Shown here piece by piece: positions 42,729 through 54,985 of a stretch of DNA of 64,000 nt. Position 1 is the first letter of the stretch, and the number at the start of each line of letters is the position of its first letter. This DNA comes from Rhipicephalus microplus (taxonomy: Eukaryota; Arthropoda; Arachnida; Ixodida; Ixodidae): the NCBI RefSeq assembly GCF_043290135.1, contig NC_134700.1, positions 244,613,039 through 244,677,038 of the forward strand, read 5' to 3'. The notes under the pieces are model-generated. The model saw only the letters and a program-made list of their open reading frames with translations, did no database searches and had not been told where the DNA came from. Position numbers and translations under genes: made by a program.

Positions 42729-42735
42729 TTACTTG

Positions 42736-42974
42736 CTGTAATGCTGTGCGATATTCTCAACCTTCACTTTAATTTCTGATGGCCTGCGCTCGTAGCCGTC
42801 TAATCGCAACGAAGCGTCCGCAGTGTTAATTTCATTGTATGCACCAGAGTTTCGCTTCTGATGCCTCAAGTTTTTCAATCTCTCTTGCCAGTGGTCAATT
42901 GCTGTAAAGGCCTTTTCATCCGACTTCAAAGTACGCGTACACTGTGACGTAGTAGAAAGGCTTGCGACACTCAT
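42736..42974 (-). CDS. Myb/SANT-like DNA-binding domain, probable first coding exon
   Basis: The frame starts at ATG 42,974. After about 20 Ser/Thr-rich residues it shows a helix-turn-helix-like pattern, W-x-ERLKNLRHQKRNSGAYNEI..., then GYERRPSEIKVKVENIAQHY. The spacing of the aromatic residues, the RNS.AY.EI core and the P.EIK.K.ENI.Q.Y end matches the Myb/SANT-like (MADF-like) domains found in tick and insect DNA-binding proteins and in Harbinger transposon partner proteins. The frame ends at AGCAA|GTAAAA, a plausible splice donor near 42,736. Later exons were not found upstream in coordinate; it may be a gene fragment or a domesticated or transposon-derived copy. The family call is by pattern only. 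Confidence 0.5.
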
Positions 42975-43261
42975 AATCAGTTGGCTTCGAGGTACTCCAA
43001 CAGCTCCGACGGTGCGAGAGTTGAGCTAAGCGCGGAAGGCAGCGGTCATCTGCTTGTCGTCTGCTTCTCCCGTAACTACAGGTGGTCGATATGTATCTTA
43101 AAGTATGAGATATTTCAGATAATGCTCCAATTTAGGCAGTTAAGAATTTGCTCTTTTATAAACATCAAGCTGTTTTAAAGTGTTTCTTATTGAACTATGC
43201 TCAATTTTCTTGTTAATTGTGCTTTCAACAAGCTCGGCCACGGGGTGCAGACGACAGCGAA
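42975..43261. other. Possible 5' flank of the Myb/SANT-like exon
   Basis: No TATA or other promoter element is clear. Confidence 0.2.
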
Positions 43262-43288
43262 ATCGCGATCTGTCATGCAGATCGCGAT
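43262..43288. repeat. GATC-rich hairpin
   Basis: ATCGCGATCTG and CAGATCGCGAT flank a 5-nt loop TCATG. Further GATCACG/CGTGATC pieces recur to about 43,420. Confidence 0.85.
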
Positions 43289-45562
43289 GCGTGAATCACG
43301 ATAGTCCAGATCCCGATCACGCCTGATGGCGATTATAAGCGATCGTGTAGCAGCACTTCTTTCGGATCGTTGTTATTCCGGATATAGACACTGATCACGA
43401 TTAAAAGTGACCGCGTGATACCGGTATAGTATTAGGGAGCAATAAAAATTGACAAATTAAAGCGTATAGGAAAGAATTGTATGCTGGTGCACTCAATATG
43501 AATGCTGTACGAAGTTCGTAGCGGCGGTTTGCCCGCCCTTGAGCGACGCTCGCGTTCACGCACCAACACGTGCTGGCGTGGCAGACGTGCTGCCTGCTCC
43601 ACGTGCATGGCGGAAAAGGAAACCTTAATTTCTGGTGCAGCGGGGCCCTCTCCGCGCCTCCTTTCCTTGATCTTTCACCCTCATAACACTCATTCTCACG
43701 CTCACTTTTATTTCCATCCCTTACTGTACTTCATTGCGCACAGCTATGCTCCGATTTACCTTCTTCTTCCTCATTTTCATGCTCGAAACTTTCACGTAAC
43801 ATCTCCTTCATGATCGCTTACCTTGGTCCTTTGCTTCACTGCGCTCGTGCATGGTCGTGCTGTGTTTTACCCTTCATATATGAGTTCACATGAACAGCCT
43901 TCTTTTCTTTTTTTTTGTTTGCTTTGACACCGTAGTTCTCCGCCGCCACCGCCACCACTGGTGTGCGTAATCACAATCGCGCGAAATATACTGAAAAGCT
44001 GGGTTATTCAGTTTTCCAGCATGTTGTATAGTTTCTTATGATGCTAAAACATTACCGTGTTGCTTAGTAAATTGTCTCAGCTATCGTTTCATTGCTTAAT
44101 TCTGGTTGAATGTTATTTGTGGGATATTTGCGCAATGTCTCTATATAGGTAGTGCTTTGGTTCTTGAGTACGCGTCTTTTCTGGCTCTTCCTACCATGAA
44201 ATAGTTCAAGTGGGGCTGACAGTGTAACATGATGCTGTTGCAGATAAAGTTAATCAGTAAGTGAGACAGGAGGTAGGCTTCTTTCTGCGAATAACCTTCT
44301 GTGCGAAGTTCAGATTTCCAATTATTCGACGAAATCTAAATTCCTAACGCCTGCCTAATGACACCTGTTTCTTTATACGTAAGTTGAACCTAGGAGCAAC
44401 TGCGCTGCGTTCTATTATTTCCAATTATACTCGTTTTTTTTTTACTCCGAACCCAAAACGCCTGTTTATTGACGTACCTAACGTGATGCAATTATGATCA
44501 AAAAAAAAGGGGGGGGGGATACAAACCTCACGAATATGGCATAGATAAAAATTTCCCCATCGCCCTCACTATCCGTGGTGCCAGTATTTAAGTGGTCGTT
44601 AGCAGGGGCTCATCGCAGCCTCATGTGTTTCCGATAGCGCCGAACACCAAAGATCCCTATTTCCCAAATGTGTTCCCCACAGTTCGATCGCTCCCCAAGA
44701 TCCCTGTTAGGCGACGCTGGTAACGCGTTATTGCTGAAACGACGCATAAAAAGAATAAAAGTCGCTCGCAAGTTTCATCATCGCCGTTTTTTTTTTCCTT
44801 TTCTTTGGCCCACTTCCAGGCTGCCGGGCGAACGTCAAAAGTGTATGAGCTTCGCGCACGTCATGCAAGTATAGCTCCTCCACCGTTCCAATAAATGAGA
44901 TCCTGTCCTTGCTTCCTTTGTTGTTCTCTTTAGTGGGTGTTGCTTCACCATTTCCGTGATGATCGCCTCCTCTGAGCCGCTCATGTGAGCCGAGTAATAA
45001 AAAACGGTGGTCTCGGTATGACGGCGTTAAACAACGTTCGATTATCAATATGACCCGACTGTCGACAGGAAGAACTTCGCTGTCGACATCCTGTCACGTC
45101 GAAAAAGACCCGTGCCAGAGAAAGGAGCGTATTAATACTTGTAAATAGACAAATACGTTCTTTCAAGGGGCATGCCAAGGCAGCCAGCCCAGGGATGTAA
45201 CAGAATGACGTAGTATACGCCACGATTGATACAGACGCGATACGGCAACGTTAACACGCTCCCTGTGTGTACACTATGTGAGAGTGTTTAAAATGCCTCT
45301 CTCTGACGTAATCAATGGAGCTCTGGACAACTTTGATATGGTATTATGCAAAGGCATTATTAACAATTTGTGAGATGTTGCGTGTTGAAACCACTACAAG
45401 AATTTGAGGTCCACTGGCGTGTAGCGTTCCGGAAGATTTGACTCTGTAGTGTTCTCTAACGCACGCTGACCCCGCAAAATACACGGGCTTTTGGCCTTTA
45501 CCCTCCTTAGATATTTTTAAACGCGAAGCATTTCTTTACGAACTTCAGCGACTTTGAGCGTG
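43289..45562. other. Unassigned stretch
   Basis: Pyrimidine-rich 43,650-43,800, A/G runs at 44,502-44,518; no gene recognised. Confidence 0.3.
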
Positions 45563-45563
45563 C

Positions 45564-45643
<80 letters not shown>

Positions 45644-45667
45644 TTATCTATCTATTCATCTATCTAT

Positions 45668-45699
<32 letters not shown>

Positions 45700-45740
45700 T
45701 TATCTATCTATCTATCTGTGTCTGTCTGTCTGTCTGTCTA
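45563..45740. repeat. (CTAT)n microsatellite grading into (CTGT)n
   Basis: CTAT units with three TTAT/TTCAT interruptions end in five TGTC units. Confidence 0.97.
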
Positions 45741-46161
45741 GCCGCGTATACGACTTTTAGCTCTCCTGGCCGTTTCGATAATGGTATCAATACCAAGCTT
45801 GGTATGACATAACATGATTGTATGAAGAACATATTTGACTAGTTATAACAGGAAAATCATGACATGGATATCATGAATACCATGATTTACATTTCATAGT
45901 TGTGCAGCTCTTGCGGTGGTTTCGTTCACATGGCATGTTGCAAAACTGGTATGGTATGACATGATTGCATGGAGAACACAACCGACAGACCCTAGCATGA
46001 AAGTTATGACGTGTGGCATGTGAAAACATCACTACATTCCACGCTCATGATGCGATCGTGGCCGTTTCGGTAGCGTCACAAATACCAAATTTGGTATTAC
46101 GGTACGTGAATAGATTACGAAGGTATGTGATGACGAAGGATGACAGGTGCAACTGATAATC

Positions 46162-46551
46162 TGCGTATATTGTCCAAAACTGAAATGTTAAATCGGATGT
46201 GCTTATTGTGTTGTAAATGAATGTTGGGTGATTTTTGTAATGCTTATTCAGTTTTTATTCTTTCATGCATTGCTTTGTTATGAATATTTTTGTATGTATT
46301 TTAGAGTTGTGATTCCATTATTTGCTGTCATGGGCCACTTGCGTGTTTCTTTTGGTATTGTCGCTTTCCGCTGCCTGTAATTTTTGTAATTTTTTTGTAA
46401 ATTTGTAGTTTAGATTTTTTTCTGGGTGAAGGGGCCAGTCAAGCTGTGAAATGCAGCTTTTTTTCCTTCGCACCAAACCACGTATACAGTGTATTTTCGT
46501 GTACTTGCCACGTGGTTGAATAAACACAAACTCAAAACTCAAACTCAAACA
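46162..46551 (+). mobile_element. 5'-truncated LINE 3' UTR inserted in the satellite
   Basis: Non-satellite sequence ending GTGGTTGAATAAACACAAACTC plus a CAAACTCAAA-type repeated tail. TGATAATC, part of the monomer, stands at both ends (46,154-46,161 and 46,552-46,559), as expected for a target-site duplication. No coding part is left. Confidence 0.75.
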
Positions 46552-47039
46552 TGATAATCGTGAGATGCGTGTCACGTAACAACAATACTACATGCCACGC
46601 TCATGATGCGCTGGCGGCCGTTTCACTAGCTTCACTTATACGAAATTTAGTATTACGGGACGTGAATGGATGACGAAAGTTTGATACTGGTGCAAACAAG
46701 ATAAACATGAGATGCGTGTCATGTAACAACATGACTACATGCCACGCTCATGATGCGCTCGCGGCCGTTTCGCTAGTTTCCCGTATACTAATCTCGGCAT
46801 TACGCGACGCGAGCGGACGATATAGGTAAATGACACATCCAAACATGATAATCATGACATGCGTGTCATGTAACAATTTGACTACTTGCCACACTGATGA
46901 TTCGCTCGCGGCCATTTCGCTAGCTTCACATATGCCGAATTTGGTATTACGTGACGGCAATGGATGGCAAAGGTATGCGGTTGGTGCAAGCATGATAATC
47001 ATGAGATTCGCGTGATGTGAAAACATGACTACATGCCAC

Positions 47040-47383
47040 AGTCAAGACACCAATACATTTTGACGTGACGTGGTGCACGTGCTCGCCGGCGTTCATCTCG
47101 TCGCGTCACGCAGGCGTTGCCACGCCAGGCACCCATCCTGCCATATACTCGCAGACGCGCGCCGCACTGCGTTGCTTTGACGCATGCACGTTTCAGCGCG
47201 TCCGGCGGCCCTCCGTCAAGAATAGAGGGAGATACAGTGTTGTCTGGGTAACGCATAGGCATGGAGTAGTTGTTCAACTATGGCATCAGCGCGAAATGCA
47301 GGATGTCGCATTTCGTGCCAAACGCGAACAGCGTCCGTAGGAGCGGCGTGGACGCTGGTCACGCCTGGCATCAGACTATATAA
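47040..47383. other. Insert between satellite and TIR element, left part
   Basis: Together with 48,444-48,495 this forms a second, older non-satellite insert. It contains a TATAAAG box (interrupted by the TIR element) and GC-rich sequence on both sides, which suggests a promoter-bearing repeat such as a solo LTR; no TG...CA ends could be fixed. Confidence 0.35.
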
Positions 47384-48438
47384 AGCTGGTGCACACCGGC
47401 GACTAGCTGCGGTCGCGCGACTATTTGCGAATGGTCGCGAACGGTCGCAAACGGTCGCAAAGCGACTGCTTTGGCTAGTCGCTTCCTTACCGATTTTTTC
47501 AGTCGCGCGACTGCAGTCGCAAAGCGGCTGGAACCAATCAGCGATGTTCAATGTTTGTTTCTTTGTTTTTTCGTTGCACTGGCTTCCTGCCGCCAGATAC
47601 AAACTAGTGCGTTCCTTTGAGTCTGTGGCACCATGGCCACCACGGAACACTTGGCTTGGAGATGGCGGGGCGCAGCAGCTCAAGCAAAGCGTCCAATTTA
47701 CGTGGCGGTATTGGCCAGAAGGTAAACACCGTCAAAATAAAGAGAAAATAAATTGTGCACTATCTTTTCCCCGAATTCAGAACCGTTTTATTGTCTTGAA
47801 CTTGATTTGTCACCACCTTCAATGCAGTGCGTTTGGAACGCGTTTGTGCTTCATGCCTTGCAACGACTTAAGACACCGCGTTCCAGACGCGTTGTGCGAG
47901 CCGCGTTAGACTGTGGCAAGTCAATTTATATTCAAGGACCGTTTCTGAATACGTACGACTCTCGAAAATACTCCTCGTCATCTCAGCGCAGCTCGGGAGG
48001 CAGGCGGCTTGCATGGCCGGCCAACTCCCGTGATCGAAAGGACGGTCACACCCACTACCGTTTTTTTTTTTTTTTTTGATGCATCCGTGATACCAGCGCT
48101 GACACCATGGCACAGCGCATCAGCACCATGACAATGTCTTGTTCTTCGCTTGAATCGAATTTGACGCTGTTGAGAACGCTGTGCGAGAACGTACGAAAAC
48201 AATGAATGCGGCGCGCCCGGTGTGCTCCGCTCACTCAGCTCAGTCAGCTGGCGGTGATCAGCTGATTGGCGCCGGTATCTAGAGTTCTCGCTGATAACGA
48301 GATCCGGACGTGACTCTCAGCTTTTGCGACTTCCGGTTCCTCGCATGCAGCCCCTGCCGGTGTGAACATCAGTCGCTTTTTGGTCGCCAGTCGCAAATGG
48401 TCGCGCGACCGCTGCTAGTCGCCAGTGTGCACCAGCCT
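47384..48438. mobile_element. Non-autonomous DNA transposon with about 55-bp TIRs and TATAA duplication
   Basis: The left end AGCTGGTGCACACCGGCGAC and the right end (reverse complement) AGGCTGGTGCACACTGGCGA match over roughly the first 55 bp, followed by GGTCGCRAA-like subterminal repeats on both sides. TATAA flanks the element at 47,379-47,383 and 48,439-48,443. No transposase is encoded; the 209-codon frame that crosses the left end has no motif. Superfamily uncertain (hAT- or Harbinger-like by general look). Confidence 0.85.
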
Positions 48439-48775
48439 TATAAAGTGCTCCCGCTTTGCTAACGTAGCGTCGCTGTGCCCAGCGTGCTCGCGCGTCAAGC
48501 CCTTCATGATGCGCTCACGGCCGTTTTGCTAGCTCCACATATGCCAAATTCGGTGTTTCGCGACGTGAATGGATGACAAAATATATGACTAGTGCAAACG
48601 TGATAATCCGACACGCGTGTCATGTAAGAACATCACGACAAACTACGCTAATAGCGTGCTCGCGGCCGTTTCGCTAGCTCCACATATACTAAATTTGGTA
48701 TCACTTGACATGAATATATGACGAAGGTAAACGACACATCCGAAAATAATAATCATGATACGCAAGTCAAGTACG

Positions 48776-49339
48776 TCATCATTTACTTCCACCTCGTAAC
48801 GTTGTGCTGATTTTAGAGTGACATATGAACATTTCTCATTCATGCTTCGCATATCATCCATTCCCGCTTTACGGGGGATCTGCCAATTTTAGGGGTAAAG
48901 CTCCTTATAGCGGCACCCGTTCGTCCCTCGTAGTCGTAGTAGTAGTCGTAGTGTGTAACCAGTCTTACATTTTGACCTCCAAGGTGGTGCCGGTGAGAGA
49001 TTTCTTCTGTGCGTTGTTGAACAATAAAAACTTTGCAGCGTGCGGGTTAACTAAAAGCCGAATTATCCTGCCTGTCATTTCCCATTAGCAGCCGTTGGCA
49101 TGTACATTGAGCACTATCTGACAAGAAAGGGTTGCTATGTTATTCTCGCTGGGCGTAAGCTCCTTGGTTCTAGAAAGGTTTAGCGAGCGTTGGGCCACAG
49201 TGCCATGAATACAGTGAACTAGTATATACCATAAACTCGAGGTGGTTAAAGGTGGGAAGTAGACACGAAGCGCAAGCCGTAAGAAAGTGTGCGTGTGCCA
49301 CCTCTCGTTTAGTCCTTTGAATATCCGCTGGATGTTCTA
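48776..49339. other. No feature seen
   Basis: Short GTAGTC runs near 48,930; no gene. Confidence 0.3.
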
Positions 49340-49620
49340 TATGGGGAATATATGATGAAAAGATGCGAGATGGTGCATGGAGTGCTGACTAGATGGACGA
49401 ACGGACACACAGACAGATGCATGGATGAACGCATGAACGGACGCAGGGGCGGATGCATGGGCGAACGCAGGGACGTACGCACGAACAGACACACGCACGG
49501 ATGGGCGGATGGACGCACGGACGGTCACACAGACGGACGCATGGACGGACGGAAGCAAGAACGAATGGACGGACGAATGCTTCGCCCCACTCTCCATCAT
49601 TCACTCCGTGGATATGCTGC
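49340..49620 (-). repeat. Dispersed repeat end with degenerate GGAC/GGAT minisatellite
   Basis: 49,580-49,620 is the inverted partner of 4408-4448. The adjacent 49,390-49,579 consists of 4-bp-based units (GGAC, GGAT, GCAC, ACGA). The several overlapping open frames here are minisatellite translation. Confidence 0.75.
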
Positions 49621-52600
49621 CATTTTTTTTTACAGCGAAAGCTGGTAGAAGATCGCAGCAGCAGCAGCAATTTTCTGCGCTGTAGTTCTCCGTTGCCACC
49701 GGTGTCCGTAAACGTCAAATATCCTTCTAGATTCTATGACCGCCAACCAAGGCATGGTGTGCTATTCCAAAGTAGAAGCATAAAAAGCCTGGAAGCTGCT
49801 GCTATAATACATACCGGCTACGCACGGGGTTTGATGCTGTGCGAGTGTGTTTGCGTGTTCTCGTTTACGATCTGTTCATTCTTTTATGTTAATTGCTGTG
49901 GTGCGCACTTATCATGGTAACTGCATGAAGTAATTAGCAGCCATCATTGAAAGTATGAGGACAATGCCACTTTGTATTTTATACCATATATATACTTTTG
50001 TACCGGAATCACCTACATTTGGCAATGCACACGCCTATGTAAGCTAAACAAGCATGAATGCCTAATTGGCAAAATCGTTGTATACTTGAGGTAGTCGCAT
50101 ACTATTACACATACTATTACTGGGTTTCTAGCGCAGGTACTGGAATTTCAGTTATAAACTAATCTATTGGGTCAGCAATATTCAGTTACTAAGTAAGTAG
50201 CAGATTTTGCTAACCTGTATTTTACTACATTCACTTACTGCGAGCGAGGTTAGTGCTTTTTGTGACAAGTGAACGGTTAGTGTTTAGTTAATGAATATGC
50301 CAGCCTTTTTTTTCCCTTGGAGGGCATCATGCCACAAGCTCATAGACCGGTCTTAGCTAGTATATTACGCAAATATATCAACACGTACTAATTTCATTCT
50401 AGCTCACCTTATCACGACGACGGAAACCTCGGTGACTATAGCGTATAGCAGAGAAGTGTAGTATATCTGGATGAAATATCCAATGTTTTACTATTTTCTT
50501 TGCTAGTCTTGGGCACTTACCGCCTTCTCTTTCTTGTTTGAGTGAAAAACACTAGGCGGACAAAGATCTCTGCACGTTCGTTTTCGTTCAAAGGCCTGAT
50601 TATAATTCAATAATACCATTTTGGACAGATCTTAATTACTTCGCATGTTATTGGGACGTGTATTTTGATGGTGAGGCTTAAATAAAACTACGCTGCCCCG
50701 GTGAACACATAAATGAGGTGTTCTTTGCCGACTGCAGCTCATAGCAGTTTTGAGCAATTTTTACATAACGCACTTTTCACGCTAAGCAGGAAATCAAAAG
50801 CCTGCTATATATATCTCTGTCACGGTGCGACGTTATTACTTTACAGTTCGCTTTCTTTTTCAATGCCATAGTTCTTTTTTGCAGCGGTAGAATTCTATGT
50901 TGATTTTGGCATTTGATTAGTTAATCTAAAGCTGCCGAACACATATCGAGAGTTGGCTGGTCGTCATCACAAGGGGAAAAAAAAGAGCATACGTCCTCAG
51001 GACACAGGACAAAGGCACACGGTGTTGACTAGCAAACGAAGCTCTGTGGTTCTGACAGCGCGGTAACAATAAACAGCAAAAGGACTAAGAAAAAGAACAA
51101 AGCCTGAAATGTACACATTCTTAGCAGAAATCAAGAAGTAACCATAATTACGGAGCCCTCGACAAATATCGTAGCTTTTTGCTTATGAGGAATTTCGCTG
51201 AAAACTGACGCCGTTGTCATTTAACGTGGTGGTGTTAGAGAGCTCGTTCCGCAGAAATTCTGACGTCGGCGTGGGAGTCTTTGATTGTGAGCGAAGTATC
51301 ACCACTATTCAAACTTTTAGAGTAACATCGTAAAATAAAAAGTATGCACTATAGAGGCGCGACATTGTAATCACATTAGGCTTTTAAAGGTGAAACTTAA
51401 GTTAGGTCCCCCCTATTTTTCAGGTCGTGATCATTTGGTCTTCTGGGATATCTCACGTGCTAATGTCACCACATCTGCGCGTAACACTCGTACTCTGAAC
51501 TCAGTCCAGTATTAACAGTCTCAGCAGTGGATACCTGGATCACCTGACATTTTAGCAGTCACGTTGTGCTTGTGCTCCGGTAGTCTTTTGTTTATACTAA
51601 CCAAAGTTTCTTAAACCGTACCCCCTAGGACTATCGGCTAAAACAGAGCCTGAGTGAGTCCAAGTGAGTCGACTTAAGTCTAGGGCACGTTTTCAGTGAG
51701 CACACAATACTGCCAGGGAACGGCAAGCATTGGTGAAACCATCTGTGGGCGAAGAGGGGCGCAGCCATGTCAGGTGTTGCTAAGCAACACGCAGTGACGT
51801 CATAGATAATATAGTTGCCGTTTTTGCGAACTCCTCAGGGCCGAGCTTCCAGCTCAAACAGCTTCCTCGCTAAAAGAAGCTGAGAACAGAAGCTAGTTAG
51901 AACAAAAACACAAAAAAGTTCACCGGGACAAACTGGACTGAGCTAGCGCAAGACAAAGCAAATTAGAGAGGACTGAGAGATAAAATGAGTACAGGTAAGC
52001 TGTGAGATACGATGACTAAGTACGTGTGTTTTGCATACGCAAATCTAGCGAATGATGCTCGCGTTATACAGCGAGTGTTTACAGCTGGCACCCTCTCGTT
52101 AAGCAACTTTATCACTTCCCCTGTTGTAAAACACGAAGAACATATGAGGCAACCGATCGAAGAGTCAATAAAAAGCGGATGATAATATGGGTGCCGCTCG
52201 AGACCTGAAGTACGGGGGCGTCCGTGTCGCTCCGTGCAGGCGTCCGCCATATAGCTTTCGGAGGTGCTGAGAGTGGGGTATTTAAAGAGAAGGCGAACGT
52301 CAACAAACGAAACGGTTTCCAGCAGGCATTTTCTGTAAAGGAGCACTGACACGAGCTTTGAAAGATTTCATGGGATTTATGTAAACGGCAATGCTGGCGT
52401 CGAAAATCGTAAAAAAGGGAATGGTGGTGCATCGGAGGGCATTATATACATCTTTATTACCCCTACCCACAAAGGACAGTTTCAGTTTCAATAAGAGCAG
52501 TGGGAGACTTTGCTCGCCAGCGAAGATCTGGGGGTGCAACTAGTGCTCCTCGACCAAACGCAGCGGGCCGCTAAAGCCAGTGGAGCCCTGCAATAGGGGC

Positions 52601-53078
52601 CCCACCCACATGCTCCCCGTATCTATTTTTTTCTTGTTTTTTTTTTCAAATAAACGTTTTGATATATAATCAGTTTCAATATCGAGTATGTGTGGGGAGA
52701 TAGTCGAAACGTCGTGGATGAAATAGGCAGCGCAGTTGAAATAGCAAAATAAAAACAAATAAAAGGCAAAAATAGAGGGAGAGCTAAAGACGTTGAGCAA
52801 TAGAAAGAGGAGGAAGCAACAAAATGGAGAAAGGCAGGGAAGTTAACCAGAAATACATCCGTTTGGCTACCCCACACTGGTGACTAGGCAAGTGGACAAG
52901 AAAGATGAGAAAGAGGGTAGAGAAGAAAAAGAGAAAGGGAGAAACAGACAGCTGGAAAGGAAACTGATGAGGACGAATATAGGGTAAAGCGGAGGATAGA
53001 GGCGACTAAACGGCATAAACACGTTTATTTCATGGTAGGAAGGGATAAGAACGTTAAGCGAGAGTGAGAATGAAATAA
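49621..53078. other. Unassigned stretch
   Basis: No gene recognised. A segment starting near 52,337 (AAAGGAGCACTGACACGAGC) has the look of a dispersed tick repeat but I cannot set its limits. The minus frames at 51,963-53,196 have no motifs. Confidence 0.25.
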
Positions 53079-53300
53079 CCCGCCATGGTGGTGTGATGGT
53101 TATGGTGCCTGACTGCTGATCCGTATGTCGCGGGATCGAATCCCAGCCGCGGCGGCTGCATGCCTTTTCGATGGAGACGAAAGTGCTCGATGCCAATCTA
53201 CGTATATTTAGGGGCCCATTAGGTCGTCTAATTCACTGGAGCCCTCCTAATATACGGCGTCTCTTAGTGGTTTTAGGACGTCAAACTAGATTGATTATCA
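53079..53300 (+). mobile_element. Ruka-like SINE, moderately old copy
   Basis: Head CCCGCCATGGTGGTGTGATGG, B box GGGATCGAATCCCAG, GCGGCGGCTGCATGCC junction, body decayed in the middle, and end GGCGTCTCTTAGTGG, TTAGGACGTCAAACT with a GATTGATTAT tail. Confidence 0.9.
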
Positions 53301-54334
53301 TTATGCAGATGAAGTAAAAGACGAGGGCTAGGCTACCGGCTTTGCTTTTCTAGACTCTTCGCACCTGTGGTACGTAGCTGTCATATTTTTTTACTAATTC
53401 CTACTAATTATACTTCCCCAATTTTTATGTATGACATATGGCACTTCATTATATATGTGCACTGTTTGATATTGTTTTGTTTTCATTTTAGTCATGATTT
53501 ACAGAAAACTGGCACCAGCGTTTGACAGGGTGGCCCGGAGACATAACAAAAAGTTTCATTCTGGACTCGGGTCACAAAAAAAAAACTGTGACAGTCAGTT
53601 CAGTCAGATCTGCTTTTCTTGCGCATGGCATCTGCACGGCCTTAGTGTAAATCGGTCATATTACTTTATTATAAAACAAGATATAAAAAAGGTGTACGGA
53701 TTTGTTCCATCGCGGGCAGATCACAGAGCTGTTCCGTGAGCAAAGCAAAAAAGAAGACAGGAGAACGCTGTGCAAAGAGTGAAAGATAAAGTGAATGTGC
53801 TTGGACGCGCCCAACCTTTCCCTGACCGGCAACGCTTGTTGGGTGGATTTGGTGCAGATCAGGTTGACCGTCCTCTCCGTGCGCGCGGTTCTCTCTTTCG
53901 GGAGTCGTCGTCCGTCGAGCCGAAATCCCGGAGTGACAGCGGGATTCGAGCATTTGCGCAAAACCACCGAGCGCAACCCAATTCGCTGTCACAATAGTGA
54001 CGTGCGAGAGACGCCGCGCCATTCTTCTTTCCGGCTCAGACAGCTTGACGGCTGCGCTTGCGTCGAAGGAGAAGCGAAAAAAAAAGCGGGAGAGCAGCAG
54101 TCCGACCGAGAAAACGTGTTTCACGTTGTTGCCTTATGGCGCTGGCCTCGACGAAGCGCGAGTGAAAGGCGACTTTTACCCGCTATGCCTCAACTCTTGT
54201 TGCCCTCCTGTCTCTCCCTTGAGGGCAGCTCGGTAGCAGGACTCCGTGAAATTCGACATATCCCCGCGTGACGTGTATCACCTGCCGAGCCACCGTTGCG
54301 AGAGCGACTTTCCACTCGTTACCGTGGAGACTTT
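53301..54334. other. Unassigned, right half looks CpG-rich
   Basis: 53,790-54,320 has many overlapping frames on both strands, as expected where stop codons are rare. It could be a promoter region; no exon can be defined. Confidence 0.25.
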
Positions 54335-54335
54335 G

Positions 54336-54402
<67 letters not shown>
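54335..54402. repeat. (ATCT)n microsatellite
   Basis: About 17 perfect units. Confidence 0.97.
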
Positions 54403-54523
54403 CTGCGGGTCCTAACAGGTAATACACGTACAGGCTCTATCGCACGTAAGGACAATGTTCGGACCCTCTAAATTTCGTGTTGGATCATTTTAAGGATGCT
54501 TTCATTGTGAATTCTGTTTCACA

Positions 54524-54985
54524 CTAAGAGGAAATCTCGGAGTGCAAGGCACTGCGATGCGGCCATGATGCGGCCAGCGCGGCAATCGGCTCGCACGTGC
54601 GCAGACGCTTGACGGGAGTAGTGCTGAACGGTTGAACCGCGTCGCCGGCTACGGCGGTGCTTGCTTGCTGCATTGTTGGGCAGTGGGCGAATTCCATTGT
54701 TATGCTAAGCACTGGGCCGATGTTGCTCATCGCGTCACGGTGTGCCTCACTGCCGCCTGAAATTGGCGCCATCGTCGCTGCCACTCTGGACATGCATGAC
54801 GAGGAACAAAGTGAAGGAGGAAGCTTCACGCTTCTATTTCGGCGCCGGCGAGTGAGTGCTGCCTCACGCAATGAAATACCATCGATAAGAAGCACGCTCA
54901 GGTCGTTATCTGGAACTTCAGTATTCCTGAACTCATTCACGTTGGTTTTATTCTTACCGTCGCAGACGATGCTATTAAACAGCAC
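54524..54985 (-). CDS. Uncertain 153-codon open frame
   Basis: Longest frame in a GC-richer patch, bounded upstream by an in-frame stop. The protein is polar with Arg- and Ser-rich parts and no motif I recognise. The opposite strand is open for 131 codons over the same bases, so base composition may explain it. Confidence 0.15.
   Translation of the reverse strand: MLFNSIVCDGKNKTNVNEFRNTEVPDNDLSVLLIDGISLREAALTRRRRNRSVKLPPSLCSSSCMSRVAATMAPISGGSEAHRDAMSNIGPVLSITMEFAHCPTMQQASTAVAGDAVQPFSTTPVKRLRTCEPIAALAASWPHRSALHSEISS

Larger units (their letters stand above)
45765..48775 (+). repeat. Tandem satellite, 147-bp monomer, interrupted by two insertions
   Basis: Monomers beginning ATGATAATCATGAGATGCG and containing CATGCCACGCTCATGATGCG, CTCGCGGCCGTTTCGCTAG and TTTGGTATTACG start at 46,551, 46,698, 46,845 and 46,992, exactly 147 bp apart, and again at 48,600 and 48,746. 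Before 46,160 the units are more diverged. Insertions lie at 46,162-46,551 and about 47,040-48,495. A related block is seen at 35.4-36.2 kb. Confidence 0.92.

Noticed and set aside
47280..47909. 209-codon plus frame
   Set aside because: Crosses the left boundary of the TIR element and half lies in flanking repeat, so it is not a transposase.
49337..49920. Overlapping frames of 87-155 codons rich in Arg, Ser, Val
   Set aside because: Six-frame openness of the 4-bp-based minisatellite.
53656..54271. Five overlapping frames of 75-158 codons as a host gene
   Set aside because: Open in several frames and both strands with no motif; explained by few stop codons in GC-richer DNA.
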